Part shown: in pieces, positions 28,435 to 38,673 of the stretch
Layout: every line of letters starts with the position of its first letter
How positions within the stretch are numbered: the stretch's first letter is position 1
DNA from: Flavobacterium geliluteum
Lineage (GTDB): Bacteria; Bacteroidota; Bacteroidia; Flavobacteriales; Flavobacteriaceae
Assembly (NCBI RefSeq): GCF_017948595.1
Contig: NZ_JAGFBV010000002.1
Location: forward strand, 1 to 64,000
DNA: 64,000 nt
Reading direction: 5' to 3'
The notes under the pieces: generated by a model
Databases searched by the model: none
Seen by the model: the letters and a program-made list of their open reading frames with translations, nothing else
What the model was told of the DNA's origin: nothing
Translations under genes and position numbers: made by a program

Positions 28435-31400
28435 TTAAAATGTTAAATTAAGTCCGAATAAATAATTTCTGGTAGTCGGTGTATTTGTTCCAATAACCAG
28501 AAATCTACGCTGATAGGAAGCTACTGCCTGATTTTCATCTCCAAACGAATTGGTTTCCGGATCCATTCCAGACTGTTTGTGGTAAGGAGAGAAAAGTACA
28601 AAAGGATTTTGTGCCGTAAAATAAAGTCTAAGTTTCTCAATACCTAAATTTCTCATAAACTCCTGATCTAAAGTATATCCTAAAGTTAAGGCTCTGATTT
28701 TTACATAAGAGGCATCAAAATAACCCATTGTTGACATATATTTTGGATTATCACCGCTTCTAATACCTCTTGGATTTGGATATTCAGCATCTCTGTTGTC
28801 GGGTGTCCAATAATCTACATCGACATTGCTTCTGCGTCCGTTAAGTAAATTAAGGTAACTGGCGCCACCGTAAAGTGTACTCACCAAAACCCCTCCGCTT
28901 TTGAATGCTCCAACAGCAGAAAAATCAAAACCTTTATACGTTAGATTTGTATTAAAACCACCTTGAAAATCAGGGTCAGTCTCGATAATTTGTCTGTCAC
29001 TTGCATTAATTGCGCGTGTTGGTGAACCATCTGCATTAAAATCTCCTGTATATTTTACTTTTATAGATCCTACTACTGTTCCTTGTTGGTTTATACCCGT
29101 TGGACCTGGCTCTAAAATAGACATATATTGATCACCTTCCTGCCAGATGCCTACTTTTTCGTAATCATAGATAGAATTTATATTATAACCTACAAACCAT
29201 GAGTTCGCCTCATCTCTTTGTGATCCAGAAGCAAGTGCCACGAGTTTATTCTGATTTGCATATAAATTAAATCCAACGGTCCAGCTTAACCCTTTTGGAT
29301 TGTCTAAAATGACACCATTTAAAGAGATTTCGTAACCTTTATTTTCGCTTTCCCCAACGTTTGCTACATAACTGCTAACACCCGATGTTGCCGGTAAACC
29401 CACTCTTTGCAAAAGATCTTTTGTATTTGTTTTATAATATTCAATTGTACCTGACAAACGATTATTAAAGAATCCAAAATCTATTCCATAGTTCCAAGTT
29501 GTAGAAAACTCCCAACCTAAATCTGGATTAGGCAATTCGGTAACATAAACACCGGTAGAATTAGTTGTTCCAAAATTATAGGGTCTCGTACTTAAAGCTC
29601 CCAAAGTAGCATAGGGATTAACAGCCTGATTGGAAGTTTCACCGTATCCTGCACGTAATTTCAGCAAACTTACTTTTGAAAACTTTTTCATAAAAGATTC
29701 ATTAGAAACTGTCCATCCTGCAGAAACAGCCGGATAAGTTACCCATTTATTTCCTTTGGATAATCTTGATGAACCATCAGAACGAATGGTTCCTGAAATA
29801 AAGTAGCGGTTGTCGAATGAATACATTGCTCTCGCCATGTAAGATCGTAAACCCCATTGTGTATAGTCCTGATTGGCCGGATTTATAACGGCCTCTTCTT
29901 CACTTTGTCCTAAGTTGTAAAACTGAAATGCATCCGAAGTGATTCCGTTTCTTGATATTTGAGAAGTATTTCCTGTAAACTGCTCATTCGAATATAATCC
30001 GACAAAATTAATAGTATGCTTTTGAGCAAAAGTCTTGTCATAAGTTAACAAGTTTTCAATAAGCCATTGAGTCGATAAAGTATTGCTAATAGAAGCGTTT
30101 GATATTGTAGCAGGGTTTACGTCAAATACACCTTGTCCTTCATAATAACCATTATTAGCGACACGTAAATTTAATCCCGTGTTTATTCTGTACTTTAAAC
30201 CTTCAACACCAGGAATTTTAAGTTCTGCAAAAATATTGTTATACGAACTAAAAGCTCTGTTTAAATTCACATAAGAATCACCAAGGTTATTAATAGATTC
30301 TCTGGTATAAACCCATTGATCGTCTGCGCCCATTCTAACAGTTCTTTTTAAAGATCCGTCTGCATTGTAAGGATTAGCCAAAGGCGAAGTTCCTAAGATC
30401 GTTCCCGTGCCAATGTTGTCTCCATTTGTAACCGCGTAATTGCTATTTGTATTGAATCCCATACGAAAAGCCGATCCCAGCTGCTGGTCTAGACCTGCTC
30501 TAAGGCTAAAACGCTCATATTTTTGGCCCGGTAATACAGACTCTTCTTTATAATAGCCTAAACCTGCATTGTAAGATCCGCGCTCACTACCTCCGGAAAC
30601 GCTCACATCATGGCTAATCATTTCTCCAGCGCCGTAAAGCGAGTCCTGCCAATCTGTGTTCGTACCTCTGGATTCATCAACACCATCTGTATACAAACCA
30701 GCGTAATCACGAAGTGCTCCAAACTTAGCGCCATCCATCATATCGTATTTACCAAAGACTTGTTTGATACCGCTAAACGCATTATAATTAAACCTAGCTT
30801 TTTGATTTTTACGCCCTTTATTACTGGTAATTAATATAACTCCATTGGCACCACGTGAACCATAAATAGCGGTTGCAGAAGCATCTTTTAGAATATCAAC
30901 CGATTTAATATCCACCGGATTAATATCGCCAATTGAACCCGCAAATGGCACTCCATCAAGTACAATTAACGGATCGTTGCTTCCTGTAAGAGACCTTGTT
31001 CCACGAATACGGATCTGCATTGAAGCTCCCGGTTTTGATGAAGTCTGTGTAAGCTCTACACCAGGCAACCTGCCTTGTAATGCCTGTGTAACGTTTGCGG
31101 CAGGCACATCATTTAATTCCTTGCCGCCAATAGACGCTACAGAGCCCGTTACAGCTTCTTTCATCTGCGTTCCATACCCGATTACCACAACCTCTTTCAA
31201 AAGACTGGAATCTTCTTCGAGAGTTACATTTATTACGGTTTGCCCGTTTACAGCAATTTCTTTGCTTTTTAAGCCTAAGAAACTAAAAACAAGAACTCCG
31301 TTGGAAGGCACAGTAATAGAATAATTACCATCAAAACTGGTACTTACTCCATTTTTTGTTCCTTTTAAATTTACATTAGCTCCCGGAATTGGACCACTTG

Positions 31401-31524
31401 CATCCGATACCATGCCTGTTACTTTAGTCTGTGCACTCGAATGAAGTGACAACACAAACATTAAGATCAAAAAACAAAAGCATTTTAGATGCTTCGCTTT
31501 ACTTGTAACGAAAAGGTTATTCAT
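28435..31524 (-). CDS. SusC/RagA-family TonB-linked outer-membrane transporter
   Basis: A signal peptide (FVLSLHSSAQ) is followed by a carboxypeptidase-like CarboxypepD_reg domain (about 33-110, TKVTGMVSDASGPIPGANVNLKG). Next come the TonB box region EVVVIGYGTQ, a plug domain (ALQGRLPGVELTQ to ILKDASATAIYGSRGANGVILI), and a 22-strand barrel ending NYLFGLNLTF with a terminal Phe. At 1029 residues it has the family's normal length. It imports oligosaccharides across the outer membrane with SusD, powered by TonB-ExbBD encoded elsewhere. It is the first gene of the main unit and has a strong promoter with an overlapping LacI-type operator. Confidence 0.97.
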   Translation of the reverse strand: MNNLFVTSKAKHLKCFCFLILMFVLSLHSSAQTKVTGMVSDASGPIPGANVNLKGTKNGVSTSFDGNYSITVPSNGVLVFSFLGLKSKEIAVNGQTVINVTLEEDSSLLKEVVVIGYGTQMKEAVTGSVASIGGKELNDVPAANVTQALQGRLPGVELTQTSSKPGASMQIRIRGTRSLTGSNDPLIVLDGVPFAGSIGDINPVDIKSVDILKDASATAIYGSRGANGVILITSNKGRKNQKARFNYNAFSGIKQVFGKYDMMDGAKFGALRDYAGLYTDGVDESRGTNTDWQDSLYGAGEMISHDVSVSGGSERGSYNAGLGYYKEESVLPGQKYERFSLRAGLDQQLGSAFRMGFNTNSNYAVTNGDNIGTGTILGTSPLANPYNADGSLKRTVRMGADDQWVYTRESINNLGDSYVNLNRAFSSYNNIFAELKIPGVEGLKYRINTGLNLRVANNGYYEGQGVFDVNPATISNASISNTLSTQWLIENLLTYDKTFAQKHTINFVGLYSNEQFTGNTSQISRNGITSDAFQFYNLGQSEEEAVINPANQDYTQWGLRSYMARAMYSFDNRYFISGTIRSDGSSRLSKGNKWVTYPAVSAGWTVSNESFMKKFSKVSLLKLRAGYGETSNQAVNPYATLGALSTRPYNFGTTNSTGVYVTELPNPDLGWEFSTTWNYGIDFGFFNNRLSGTIEYYKTNTKDLLQRVGLPATSGVSSYVANVGESENKGYEISLNGVILDNPKGLSWTVGFNLYANQNKLVALASGSQRDEANSWFVGYNINSIYDYEKVGIWQEGDQYMSILEPGPTGINQQGTVVGSIKVKYTGDFNADGSPTRAINASDRQIIETDPDFQGGFNTNLTYKGFDFSAVGAFKSGGVLVSTLYGGASYLNLLNGRRSNVDVDYWTPDNRDAEYPNPRGIRSGDNPKYMSTMGYFDASYVKIRALTLGYTLDQEFMRNLGIEKLRLYFTAQNPFVLFSPYHKQSGMDPETNSFGDENQAVASYQRRFLVIGTNTPTTRNYLFGLNLTF

Positions 31525-31583
31525 AAAAATTGATTTAAATAGTTAAAATTCGATTTCGGTTTGGTTAATTAGTGTATTTACAA

Positions 31584-31612
31584 CAAATATAAAAAAAACA
31601 ATTAATACACAA
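31584..31612 (-). promoter_or_regulatory. Promoter of susC
   Basis: On the minus strand TTG (complement of 31610-31612) is followed after 18 bases by TATATTTG (complement of 31584-31591), a perfect match to the Bacteroidota TAnnTTTG -7 box. It predicts a leader of roughly 50 bases. The -33 TTG lies inside the operator at 31609-31620, so a bound repressor would block sigma-factor contact. Confidence 0.75.
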
Positions 31613-31620
31613 TCGGTTGT
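31609..31620. promoter_or_regulatory. LacI-type operator, site A (susC promoter)
   Basis: ACAATCGGTTGT is a near-palindrome with a central CG, the form bound by LacI/PurR-type dimers. It overlaps the -33 element of the susC promoter. The same 12 bases recur exactly at three other positions in the window and with one change at a fourth. The LacI-family gene at 44332-45363 is the obvious candidate binder. Confidence 0.75.
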
Positions 31621-31944
31621 TTGTATTTTTTTTTACGAATTAACAAAAAAAATACGTTCAAAAAAACATTCTATATATTTTTAAATATAAATATTTAAAC
31701 AATCCATAAACGCTCAATCCTTTTTAAATAAAATTTTAATGATTTAAAGAAGTTTTTTTAGATTCTTTAAAAAAATCATAAAACAAAAAAACCTAAAAAA
31801 CTTGCTATCCATCAACAGTAGCCAGTAAAAATGAAATACAAATAGTACTAAAATAGAGAATACATAAAATGATATCGATTGCGAATATGAATATACCTGA
31901 TATTAATTCTGTTTCTAATATTCATTAAAAACCCTTTAAAACAA

Positions 31945-31956
31945 ACAATCGGTTGT
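31945..31956. promoter_or_regulatory. LacI-type operator, site B (distal to susC)
   Basis: An exact ACAATCGGTTGT copy lies 336 bp upstream of site A, just after the tal terminator. The 340 bp around and between the two sites hold no gene. Only a poor -7 candidate (TAATGAAT) follows it on the minus strand, so it may serve as an auxiliary operator for looping rather than mark a promoter. Confidence 0.65.
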
Positions 31957-31967
31957 TTATACAACAA

Positions 31968-32002
31968 AAACTCCTTTTCAATATCAATTTGAAAAGGAGT
32001 TT
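31968..32002. terminator. Terminator after transaldolase gene
   Basis: A perfect 13-bp stem (AAACTCCTTTTCA with TGAAAAGGAGTTT) has a nine-base loop, with T-rich flank on the minus strand. It ends the transaldolase transcript before the susC control region. Confidence 0.85.
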
Positions 32003-32094
32003 AAAATTAGTTTAAAAACTAAATAAGGACTATTTTTTGAAATTATACTTCTAATTTTTTGTTTGAATTGAACTTAAAACTTAGTAATTTTTTT

Positions 32095-32751
32095 TTACAA
32101 ATTCATCTTTTTGGCATCTTCTATAAATTGTTTTAACCCAATATCTGTTAGCGGATGCTTGAGTAAACCTTTAATTGCCGATAATGGCCCAGTCATCACA
32201 TCAGACCCAACTTTTGCGCAGTTTACAATATGCATCGTGTGACGTATAGAAGCCGAAAGTATTTGAGTTTGAAAATTATAATTATCATAAATCTCCCTTA
32301 TTTCGGCTATTAAATGCATTCCGTCTGTTGAGACATCATCTAATCTTCCCAGAAATGGCGACACATAAGTAGCGCCAGCTTTGGCGGCCAATAAAGCCTG
32401 ACCTGCCGAAAAGACCAAAGTAACATTGGTTCTGATTCCTCTATCAGAAAAGTATTTACAAGCTTTAATTCCGTCTGCAATCATTGGCAATTTTACCACA
32501 ATTTGTTCGTGCAACTCAGCGAGTTCCAATCCTTCTTTGATCATTCCGTCAAAATCTGTTGAAATAACTTCTGCCGAAACATCGCCATCGACAATATTAC
32601 AAATATCAAGGTAATGTTTTAGAATATTGTCTTTGCCCACAATACCTTCTTTTGCCATGAGAGAGGGGTTTGTAGTTACGCCATCCAGAACCCCCAGAGC
32701 CTGAGCTTCTTTAATATCTTCTAAATTTGCTGTATCAATAAAAAATTTCAT
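32095..32751 (-). CDS. tal: Transaldolase (short, FSA/TalC-type)
   Basis: The 218-residue single TIM barrel opens [20 protein letters not shown] and contains GVTTNPSL. The Schiff-base lysine is Lys87 in VVKLPM. Phe133 in [11 protein letters not shown] is the residue that separates true transaldolases from fructose-6-phosphate aldolases, which have Tyr there. It transfers dihydroxyacetone units between sugar phosphates and would feed xylulose-5-phosphate-derived carbon into glycolysis. It lies 278 bp after xylA, beyond a probable terminator, so it may be expressed both by read-through and on its own. Confidence 0.92.
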   Translation of the reverse strand: MKFFIDTANLEDIKEAQALGVLDGVTTNPSLMAKEGIVGKDNILKHYLDICNIVDGDVSAEVISTDFDGMIKEGLELAELHEQIVVKLPMIADGIKACKYFSDRGIRTNVTLVFSAGQALLAAKAGATYVSPFLGRLDDVSTDGMHLIAEIREIYDNYNFQTQILSASIRHTMHIVNCAKVGSDVMTGPLSAIKGLLKHPLTDIGLKQFIEDAKKMNL

Positions 32752-32872
32752 TTTTGTGTTTTTTGGTTTGGTTAATTATTGCTTTCTAAAATATTGATTA
32801 TAAGCATCGTAAAATACTTATTCAGATATAAAATAAATTTTTGGAAAAAAAATAAGGAAACTAAAGTATCCG

Positions 32873-32898
32873 AAAAAAACCTGATAACCAGTTTTTTT
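32873..32898 (-). terminator. Probable terminator after xylA
   Basis: A7, C, CTG, a five-base loop, CAG and T7 form a short stem with one bulge. A T-run follows on either strand. It lies 130 bases beyond the xylA stop. Confidence 0.5.
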
Positions 32899-33029
32899 GA
32901 TCTTTTATTGGGATAGAAAATTAAAAAAGAAACCACTAACTAAATTTCATTTTTAACGTTTTACAGCTATCACACAAAAAAGAACCGAACTTTAATTTCC
33001 TTATAAAATGCTCTCAACAACCTTAGAGA

Positions 33030-34355
33030 TTAAATATATTGGTTGATGATGTTTTCAAACAATTCCTGTTTGCCACTTTGAAGATTTAATTCTCCGTTTT
33101 CGTGAGCAATTTTGTATAAATCCTGAAGATTTAATTTTCCATCAGCAAAATCCTTTCCTTTTCCAGAATCGAATGAACTGTATCTTTCTTTTCTTAATTT
33201 TTCGTAAGGAGAAGACGTGATGATTTTATCTGCGGTCAAAAGTGCTCTTGCAAAAGTATCAGCACCGCCAATATGAGCCAAGAAAACATCTTCAAGATCG
33301 GTAGAATTTCTTCTTATTTTTGCATCAAAGTTAACACCACCGCCTTGCAGGCCACCCGCTTTTAAGAAAACAAGCATTGCCTCGGTAGTTTCCTGAATGT
33401 TGTTAGGAAATTGATCCGTATCCCAGCCATTTTGGTAATCGCCTCTGTTGGCATCGATGCTTCCTAACATTCCTGCTTTTGCAGCCACTTCCAGTTCATG
33501 CTGAAAAGTGTGTTGAGCCAAAGTAGCGTGATTCACTTCAATATTAATTTTAAAATCTTTATCCAATCCGTATTCGCGTAAAAAGCCAATAGCTGTCGCC
33601 GAATCAAAATCGTACTGGTGTTTTGAAGGTTCCATTGGTTTTGGCTCGATAAAAAACGTTCCTTTAAAACCTTGGGCTCTTGCGTAGTCTCTGGACATAG
33701 TCAAGAATTGTGCCATGTGGTCTAATTCTCTGCCCATATCAGTGTTTAATAAAGACATATATCCCTCTCTACCACCCCAAAATACGTAATTTTCTCCGTC
33801 TAATGCAATAGTAGCATCCAAGGCCAGTTTTACTTGTCCGCCCGCTCGGGCAACCACATTAAAATCGGGGTTGGTCGCTGCTCCATTCATAAATCTAGGA
33901 TTTGAGAAACAGTTAGAAGTTCCCCAAAGCAACTTGATACCAGATTCGGCTTTTTTCTGTTTTAAATATTCTGTAATCGTAGCCAGACGTCTTTCAGATT
34001 CTACAAAAGTCGGACCTTCGGCAACCAAGTCATAATCGTGAAAACAGAAATAATCAAAACCCATTTTGCTGATAAACTCAAAAGCAGCATCTGCCTTATC
34101 TTTTGCGGCCTGAATAGGGTCTGTCGATTGATCCCAGGCAAATCTTTGCGTTCCTGGCCCAAACGGATCGCTTCCTTGCCCACAGAACGTGTGCCAGTAT
34201 GCAATAGCAAATCTAAAATGTTCACGCATGGTTTTTCCTGCCACAACCTGTTCCGGATTGTAATATTTAAAAGCCAGAGGATTGTCGGATTCTTTTCCTT
34301 CAAACTTAATTTGACCTATGCCTTTGTAGTATTCTTTATTACCTAAAACTATCAT
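33030..34355 (-). CDS. xylA: Xylose isomerase
   Basis: The 441-residue protein is a class II xylose isomerase by length and by its N-terminal extension. Catalytic His106 and Asp109 are in FCFHDYDL. Metal-binding segments [15 protein letters not shown] and [19 protein letters not shown] and the later GSIDANRGD block are present. It converts D-xylose to D-xylulose in the cytoplasm using two divalent metal ions. It lies 7 bp after xylulokinase, in the same operon as the symporter and the cytoplasmic GH43. Confidence 0.98.
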   Translation of the reverse strand: MIVLGNKEYYKGIGQIKFEGKESDNPLAFKYYNPEQVVAGKTMREHFRFAIAYWHTFCGQGSDPFGPGTQRFAWDQSTDPIQAAKDKADAAFEFISKMGFDYFCFHDYDLVAEGPTFVESERRLATITEYLKQKKAESGIKLLWGTSNCFSNPRFMNGAATNPDFNVVARAGGQVKLALDATIALDGENYVFWGGREGYMSLLNTDMGRELDHMAQFLTMSRDYARAQGFKGTFFIEPKPMEPSKHQYDFDSATAIGFLREYGLDKDFKINIEVNHATLAQHTFQHELEVAAKAGMLGSIDANRGDYQNGWDTDQFPNNIQETTEAMLVFLKAGGLQGGGVNFDAKIRRNSTDLEDVFLAHIGGADTFARALLTADKIITSSPYEKLRKERYSSFDSGKGKDFADGKLNLQDLYKIAHENGELNLQSGKQELFENIINQYI

Positions 34356-34362
34356 TTGTATC

Positions 34363-35847
34363 TTATTTATGTGTTAGTATTAATTCTAATTCTTGTTTCC
34401 ATTTTTGATATGCTTTCTCGTAAGGCTCTTTGTTTTTTAGAGGTAAAAAAGTCATAACATGATCGTTGGTGGTAATACTTGATCCAAATTTTTCAAAATC
34501 ACCATCCCTTAGTCCAACGGCTCTGGCAGCTCCTACTGCGCCTGTTGTATTGTAAATTTCAATTTCATGTCCGATTAAAGTTGCCACGGTATTCGAAAAA
34601 ATTTCTGATCGAAAAAGGTTATCATTTCCAGCTCGTATTACATTGATGGCGGCATTATCATCCTTCAGACATTCCATTCCATACACAAAAGAAAAAGCGA
34701 TACCTTCCAGCGATGCTCGAAATAAATGGGCACTGCTGTGAATGTTTAAATTCAGATTTAAAAAATGAGTACCGATCGTTTTATTGTAGAACATACGCTC
34801 AGCGCCATTACCAAATGGAATCACCACTACTCCATCGGCACCAATCCCAATTTTTGAAGCCTTTCGGTTCATGGTTTCATAGGTTTCTGTGCCCATATTA
34901 TTACGCAGCCAACGGTACTGAATACCTGCTCCGTTGATGTTGAGTAATTTGCCAATTCTTGGCGATGCAACAGCATCATTTACATGTACAAAATTATTTA
35001 CTCTAGTGCTTTTATTTCCTGCAGCACTATCGCTAACGGCGTAAAAAACACCCGAAGTACCGCCTGTTGCCGCCACTTCACCCGGATTTAAAACATTAAG
35101 AGACAAGGCATTGTTGGGCTGATCTCCAGCGCGGTAAACCACAGGAATACCAACAGGAAGCCCCGACTCTTTAGAAGCTTGTGCTGTCACCAAACCCTGA
35201 TCTGTAAAATTTTCGACAATTTTCGGGGTCAATGACGGATCTATTCCATAATATTCCAGCAGCCATTGGGCAACTTTGTTTTCTGTATAATCCCAAAGCA
35301 TTCCTTCAGAAAGACCGTTTTTGGTGGTCGTAATCTCGCCCGTAAGTTTAGAGGCGATATAATCCCCAGGCAACATGTATTTGTAAATTTTACTGTAAAT
35401 TTCGGGTTCATTTTCTTTGACCCATTTTAGTTTCGAGGCGGTAAAATTCCCAGGAGAATTTAGCAAATGTTGCATGCATTTTTCTTTTCCTAAATCATCA
35501 AAAGCCTTATCACCAATAGCAACTGCACGGCTGTCGCACCAAATGATCGCATTTCGCAACGAATTGTAATCCTTATCAACAATAACCAATCCGTGCATCT
35601 GGTAAGAAATACCGATTCCAAGAATTTTTGAAGCATCGATATTGGCCTCTAAAATGGCTCTTTTGGTAGCTACGCAAATGTATTGCCACCAAATCTCAGG
35701 ATCCTGCTCTGCCCAATCCGGCTGCAAGGATACGATTTCCATTTCGTTTTGAGGTTCATGCAAAACAACTATCTTTTTGCCCGTAAAAGCCTCTACTAAA
35801 GCCACTTTTACAGAAGAACTTCCAATATCATAACCTAGGTAATACAT
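34363..35847 (-). CDS. xylB: Xylulokinase
   Basis: This FGGY-family kinase of 494 residues has N-terminal phosphate loop [11 protein letters not shown], the xylulose-contact motif MHG at 84-86, catalytic Asp242 in AGDQ, and the C-terminal adenosine site GGTSGVFYA and IRAGNDN. It phosphorylates D-xylulose to xylulose-5-phosphate. It lies directly upstream of xylA (7 bp) and 79 bp after the intracellular GH43 gene. There is no ribulokinase-like feature; an arabinose kinase would have to be elsewhere in the genome. Confidence 0.97.
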   Translation of the reverse strand: MYYLGYDIGSSSVKVALVEAFTGKKIVVLHEPQNEMEIVSLQPDWAEQDPEIWWQYICVATKRAILEANIDASKILGIGISYQMHGLVIVDKDYNSLRNAIIWCDSRAVAIGDKAFDDLGKEKCMQHLLNSPGNFTASKLKWVKENEPEIYSKIYKYMLPGDYIASKLTGEITTTKNGLSEGMLWDYTENKVAQWLLEYYGIDPSLTPKIVENFTDQGLVTAQASKESGLPVGIPVVYRAGDQPNNALSLNVLNPGEVAATGGTSGVFYAVSDSAAGNKSTRVNNFVHVNDAVASPRIGKLLNINGAGIQYRWLRNNMGTETYETMNRKASKIGIGADGVVVIPFGNGAERMFYNKTIGTHFLNLNLNIHSSAHLFRASLEGIAFSFVYGMECLKDDNAAINVIRAGNDNLFRSEIFSNTVATLIGHEIEIYNTTGAVGAARAVGLRDGDFEKFGSSITTNDHVMTFLPLKNKEPYEKAYQKWKQELELILTHK

Positions 35848-35926
35848 AATTTATACGTTTTTTTATCATTTATAAATTTAATAAATAATACTTTATAAAA
35901 TTGTTCTTTAATCAAAAGCAGCCTTC

Positions 35927-36961
35927 TTAATCTGCTATTCCTGCCATTCCGTATGGATTTATGGTCACGATTGAACCATCTTCCAAATACTCAATTTTGG
36001 TAACTTTGATACTTCGCAAATGGGTCACGCCTTTTGATAAACTCGAATCATGGTAAAATAAATACCACTCATTGTCTACTTTACAAATCGAGTGATGAGA
36101 AGTCCATCCAATCACAGGATTTAGAATTCTTCCCTGATAAGTAAAAGGCCCATACGGATTATCTCCCGTTGCATAACAAATAAAATGTGTATCACCTGTT
36201 GAATAAGAAAAATAATATTTGCCGTTGTATTTGTGCACCCACGATGCTTCAAAAAAACGACGATCATTATCTCCTGCAAGGATATTTTTTCCGTTTTCAT
36301 CTAGAATCTGAATTTCTTTTGGCGTTTCTGCAAATTCTAACATATCCTCGGTAAGAAGTGCCACAATTGGTCCTAACGCAGGTTCGTTTTTAGAAGGTTC
36401 TTCACAATCTGGATCATAGGTATTGGCTCGGTATTTTTGAAGTTGTCCACCCCAAATACCGCCAAAATAAATGTAATACTTTCCGTCTTCATCCTCAAAA
36501 ACAGCAGGATCAATACTGTAACTTCCCGCAATTGGTCCCGGCTCAGGAGTAAAAGGACCTTCCGGTGAATCGCTAATTGCTACCCCAATCTGAAAAATTC
36601 CGTTGGCGCGTTTTGCCGGAAAATACAAATAATATTTTCCGTTTTTGCAGGCTGCATCGGGTGCCCACATTTGCTTTTCTGCCCAAGCTACATCCGCTAC
36701 ATGCAAAGCCACTCCATGATCTACAGCTTCTGATTTAATGGTTTCCATCGAAAAAACATGATAGTCTTCCATACCAAAATGATCCCCATTATCATTAAAC
36801 GGAATACCGGCATCTATATCATGTGAAGGATAAATATAAATTTTATTATTGAATACGTGTGCCGATGGATCAGCAGTATAAATATTGGAAACTAAGGGTT
36901 GTGAAATGGCTTTTTTATTAATCTCTTCGAAATTAACTTGCTCAATACTATCTTCAGGCAT
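35927..36961 (-). CDS. Cytoplasmic GH43 beta-xylosidase (subfamily 1-like)
   Basis: There is no signal peptide: the N-terminus is acidic (MPEDSIEQVNFEEI). The single 344-residue propeller has Asp31 in YTADPSAHVF, Asp151 in YSIDPAVFEDEDG and Glu238 in RFFEAS. The combination of no signal, this length and a neighbouring sugar symporter is typical of GH43_1 enzymes that split imported xylobiose and short xylo-oligosaccharides. The gene follows the symporter by 27 bp and precedes xylB, matching the order import, hydrolysis, phosphorylation. Confidence 0.92.
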   Translation of the reverse strand: MPEDSIEQVNFEEINKKAISQPLVSNIYTADPSAHVFNNKIYIYPSHDIDAGIPFNDNGDHFGMEDYHVFSMETIKSEAVDHGVALHVADVAWAEKQMWAPDAACKNGKYYLYFPAKRANGIFQIGVAISDSPEGPFTPEPGPIAGSYSIDPAVFEDEDGKYYIYFGGIWGGQLQKYRANTYDPDCEEPSKNEPALGPIVALLTEDMLEFAETPKEIQILDENGKNILAGDNDRRFFEASWVHKYNGKYYFSYSTGDTHFICYATGDNPYGPFTYQGRILNPVIGWTSHHSICKVDNEWYLFYHDSSLSKGVTHLRSIKVTKIEYLEDGSIVTINPYGMAGIAD

Positions 36962-36988
36962 CGTGATATCTTTATTTTTTAATACTAA

Positions 36989-38422
36989 TTAAGTTCTTCT
37001 TTCTTTTAAATCCGATTCTATCTGTACTTCCATTTTTTTATTAATTTTATAGAAAAACAACAAGGCAACGCCAATTAAAAAAGGCATGGCCGGAAAAATA
37101 CTAACCAATAATTTGATACCATTAATAGCAGTATCGGTTTGAATTAAAGAATTGGGTTGATAATGATAATAGCCCAGAAAAGATGTGGTCAAAGCGCCTC
37201 CTATGCTTAAACCTGCTTTTAGACCTACCATCATTGCAGAAAAAATGATAGCAGTGGCGCGACGATTATTTAACCATTCTGAATAATCTGCAACATCTGC
37301 AATCATGGCCCACAGAATCGGGATGGTGATACCATAGAAAAATCCGTGGAGAATTTGAGAATAAAACATGAGGCTAACAGACTGTTTTTCAAAAAAATAA
37401 AAAGCGATAATAAACAGCGTCGAAATAAATAAAAACGTCGCAAATACATTGCGCTTGCCATATTTATCGGCTAATTTTTTAGATAAGGTAATTCCAACTA
37501 TCATAAAAATAATACCACCTGCATTAAACAATCCAAATCCCGCTGCAATAGGATCATTCCCAAACTGATTCAATCCCAAACTGGCTAATACTTCTAAAAT
37601 TGGTTGTATAAAAGTGGCTAACTGATCTTTATTGACATAATTTTCGAAGTAATATACATACGCGCCGCCTTTCATGGCAAGAGTGATAAAAACTAATGTT
37701 GTAAGACTGAGCATGATCATCCAAGGTTTGTTTTTTGTCAAATCCTGTAGATCTTCTTTAATGCTTGATTTTTGTTCCGGTTTTGGAATAATGCGTTCTT
37801 TTGTAGTAAAAAAAGTGATTAATAACATGATGGTACCAATGATCGCCAAGACGGTCATGACTTTTTCGATACCAATTGCTTTGTCACCATTTCCAGCGCT
37901 TTTGATAATCCCAAGCATAAAAACCTGCACAAAAAACTGGGCAAACATAACCGCCACAAAACGATACGATGACAAACTGTTTCTTTCGCGCATATCGCCT
38001 GTAATAACTCCACTTAAAGCCGAATAAGGCAAATTATTACCAGCATAAAACAATAACAATAATGTATATGTGACTACTGCGTAAATCACTTTTCCTTTGT
38101 ATGAAAAATCAGGTGTGGTAAAAGCTAACAAGGCGATCACTCCTAACGGAATTGCCGTTGCCAAAATCCAAGGTCTGAATTTTCCCCATTTCGTAAAAGT
38201 TCGATCTGCCAAAACGCCAATAATAGGGTTAAAAATAAAGGCTGCAATTAGTCCCACTACCAGCATGATAATAGAAGAATCCGTAGGAGATAATCCATAT
38301 ATATCGGTATAAAAATAAGCCAGATACGTCATCAAGGTCTGAAAGACTAAGTTAGCTGCTAAATCACCTAAGCTGTATCCTATTTTTTCTTTAATAGATA
38401 ATTTGTGTGAAATGTTACTCAT
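36989..38422 (-). CDS. GPH-family (MFS) sugar:cation symporter, xyloside type
   Basis: The 477-residue protein is polytopic, with about 12 hydrophobic segments. It has the glycoside-pentoside-hexuronide hallmarks: KEKIGYSLGDLAANLVFQ at the N-terminus, GVLADRTFTKWGKFRPWIL after the second segment, and WAMIADVADYSEWLNNRRATAIIFS in the second half. Family members import pentosides or hexuronides with Na+ or H+. With the cytoplasmic GH43 next door, xylobiose or xylo-oligosaccharides are the likely cargo. It is the first gene of the xylose operon and is preceded by a LacI-type operator at 38547. Confidence 0.93.
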   Translation of the reverse strand: MSNISHKLSIKEKIGYSLGDLAANLVFQTLMTYLAYFYTDIYGLSPTDSSIIMLVVGLIAAFIFNPIIGVLADRTFTKWGKFRPWILATAIPLGVIALLAFTTPDFSYKGKVIYAVVTYTLLLLFYAGNNLPYSALSGVITGDMRERNSLSSYRFVAVMFAQFFVQVFMLGIIKSAGNGDKAIGIEKVMTVLAIIGTIMLLITFFTTKERIIPKPEQKSSIKEDLQDLTKNKPWMIMLSLTTLVFITLAMKGGAYVYYFENYVNKDQLATFIQPILEVLASLGLNQFGNDPIAAGFGLFNAGGIIFMIVGITLSKKLADKYGKRNVFATFLFISTLFIIAFYFFEKQSVSLMFYSQILHGFFYGITIPILWAMIADVADYSEWLNNRRATAIIFSAMMVGLKAGLSIGGALTTSFLGYYHYQPNSLIQTDTAINGIKLLVSIFPAMPFLIGVALLFFYKINKKMEVQIESDLKERRT

Positions 38423-38546
38423 TATGGGTTGTGGTTATTGGGGTTAGCTTCCGATCAAAAACTGTTTTTTTTATAACAATAGTTAAAGTAATCATCTTAG
38501 TTCTTCATACAACCAAAGCAGGTTTTTAAAAGAATTTTAGTTTTAA

Positions 38547-38558
38547 ACAATCGGTTGT
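38547..38558. promoter_or_regulatory. LacI-type operator, site C (symporter/xylose operon)
   Basis: An exact ACAATCGGTTGT copy lies 125 bases ahead of the symporter start. On the minus strand the operator's last TTG could act as a -33 element, with TAAAAACC after 19 bases, a poor -7 box. TACATTTA lies just upstream as an alternative -7, which would place the operator downstream as a roadblock. Confidence 0.7.
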
Positions 38559-38624
38559 GTAAATGTATATAAAAATACGGAATAAAAAAATTACGACATG
38601 ATTATTTTAGAATCTGAAATAAAA

Positions 38625-38636
38625 ACAATCAATTGT
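38625..38636. promoter_or_regulatory. Diverged LacI-type operator, site C2
   Basis: ACAATCAATTGT differs from the common 12-mer at two inner positions but keeps the outer arms. Its centre is 78 bp from that of site C. It lies between the xylanase stop and the symporter promoter. Confidence 0.4.
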
Positions 38637-38673
38637 TAATTATTCTGTATTAATAAGTTCTTTTTAGCCTAAA

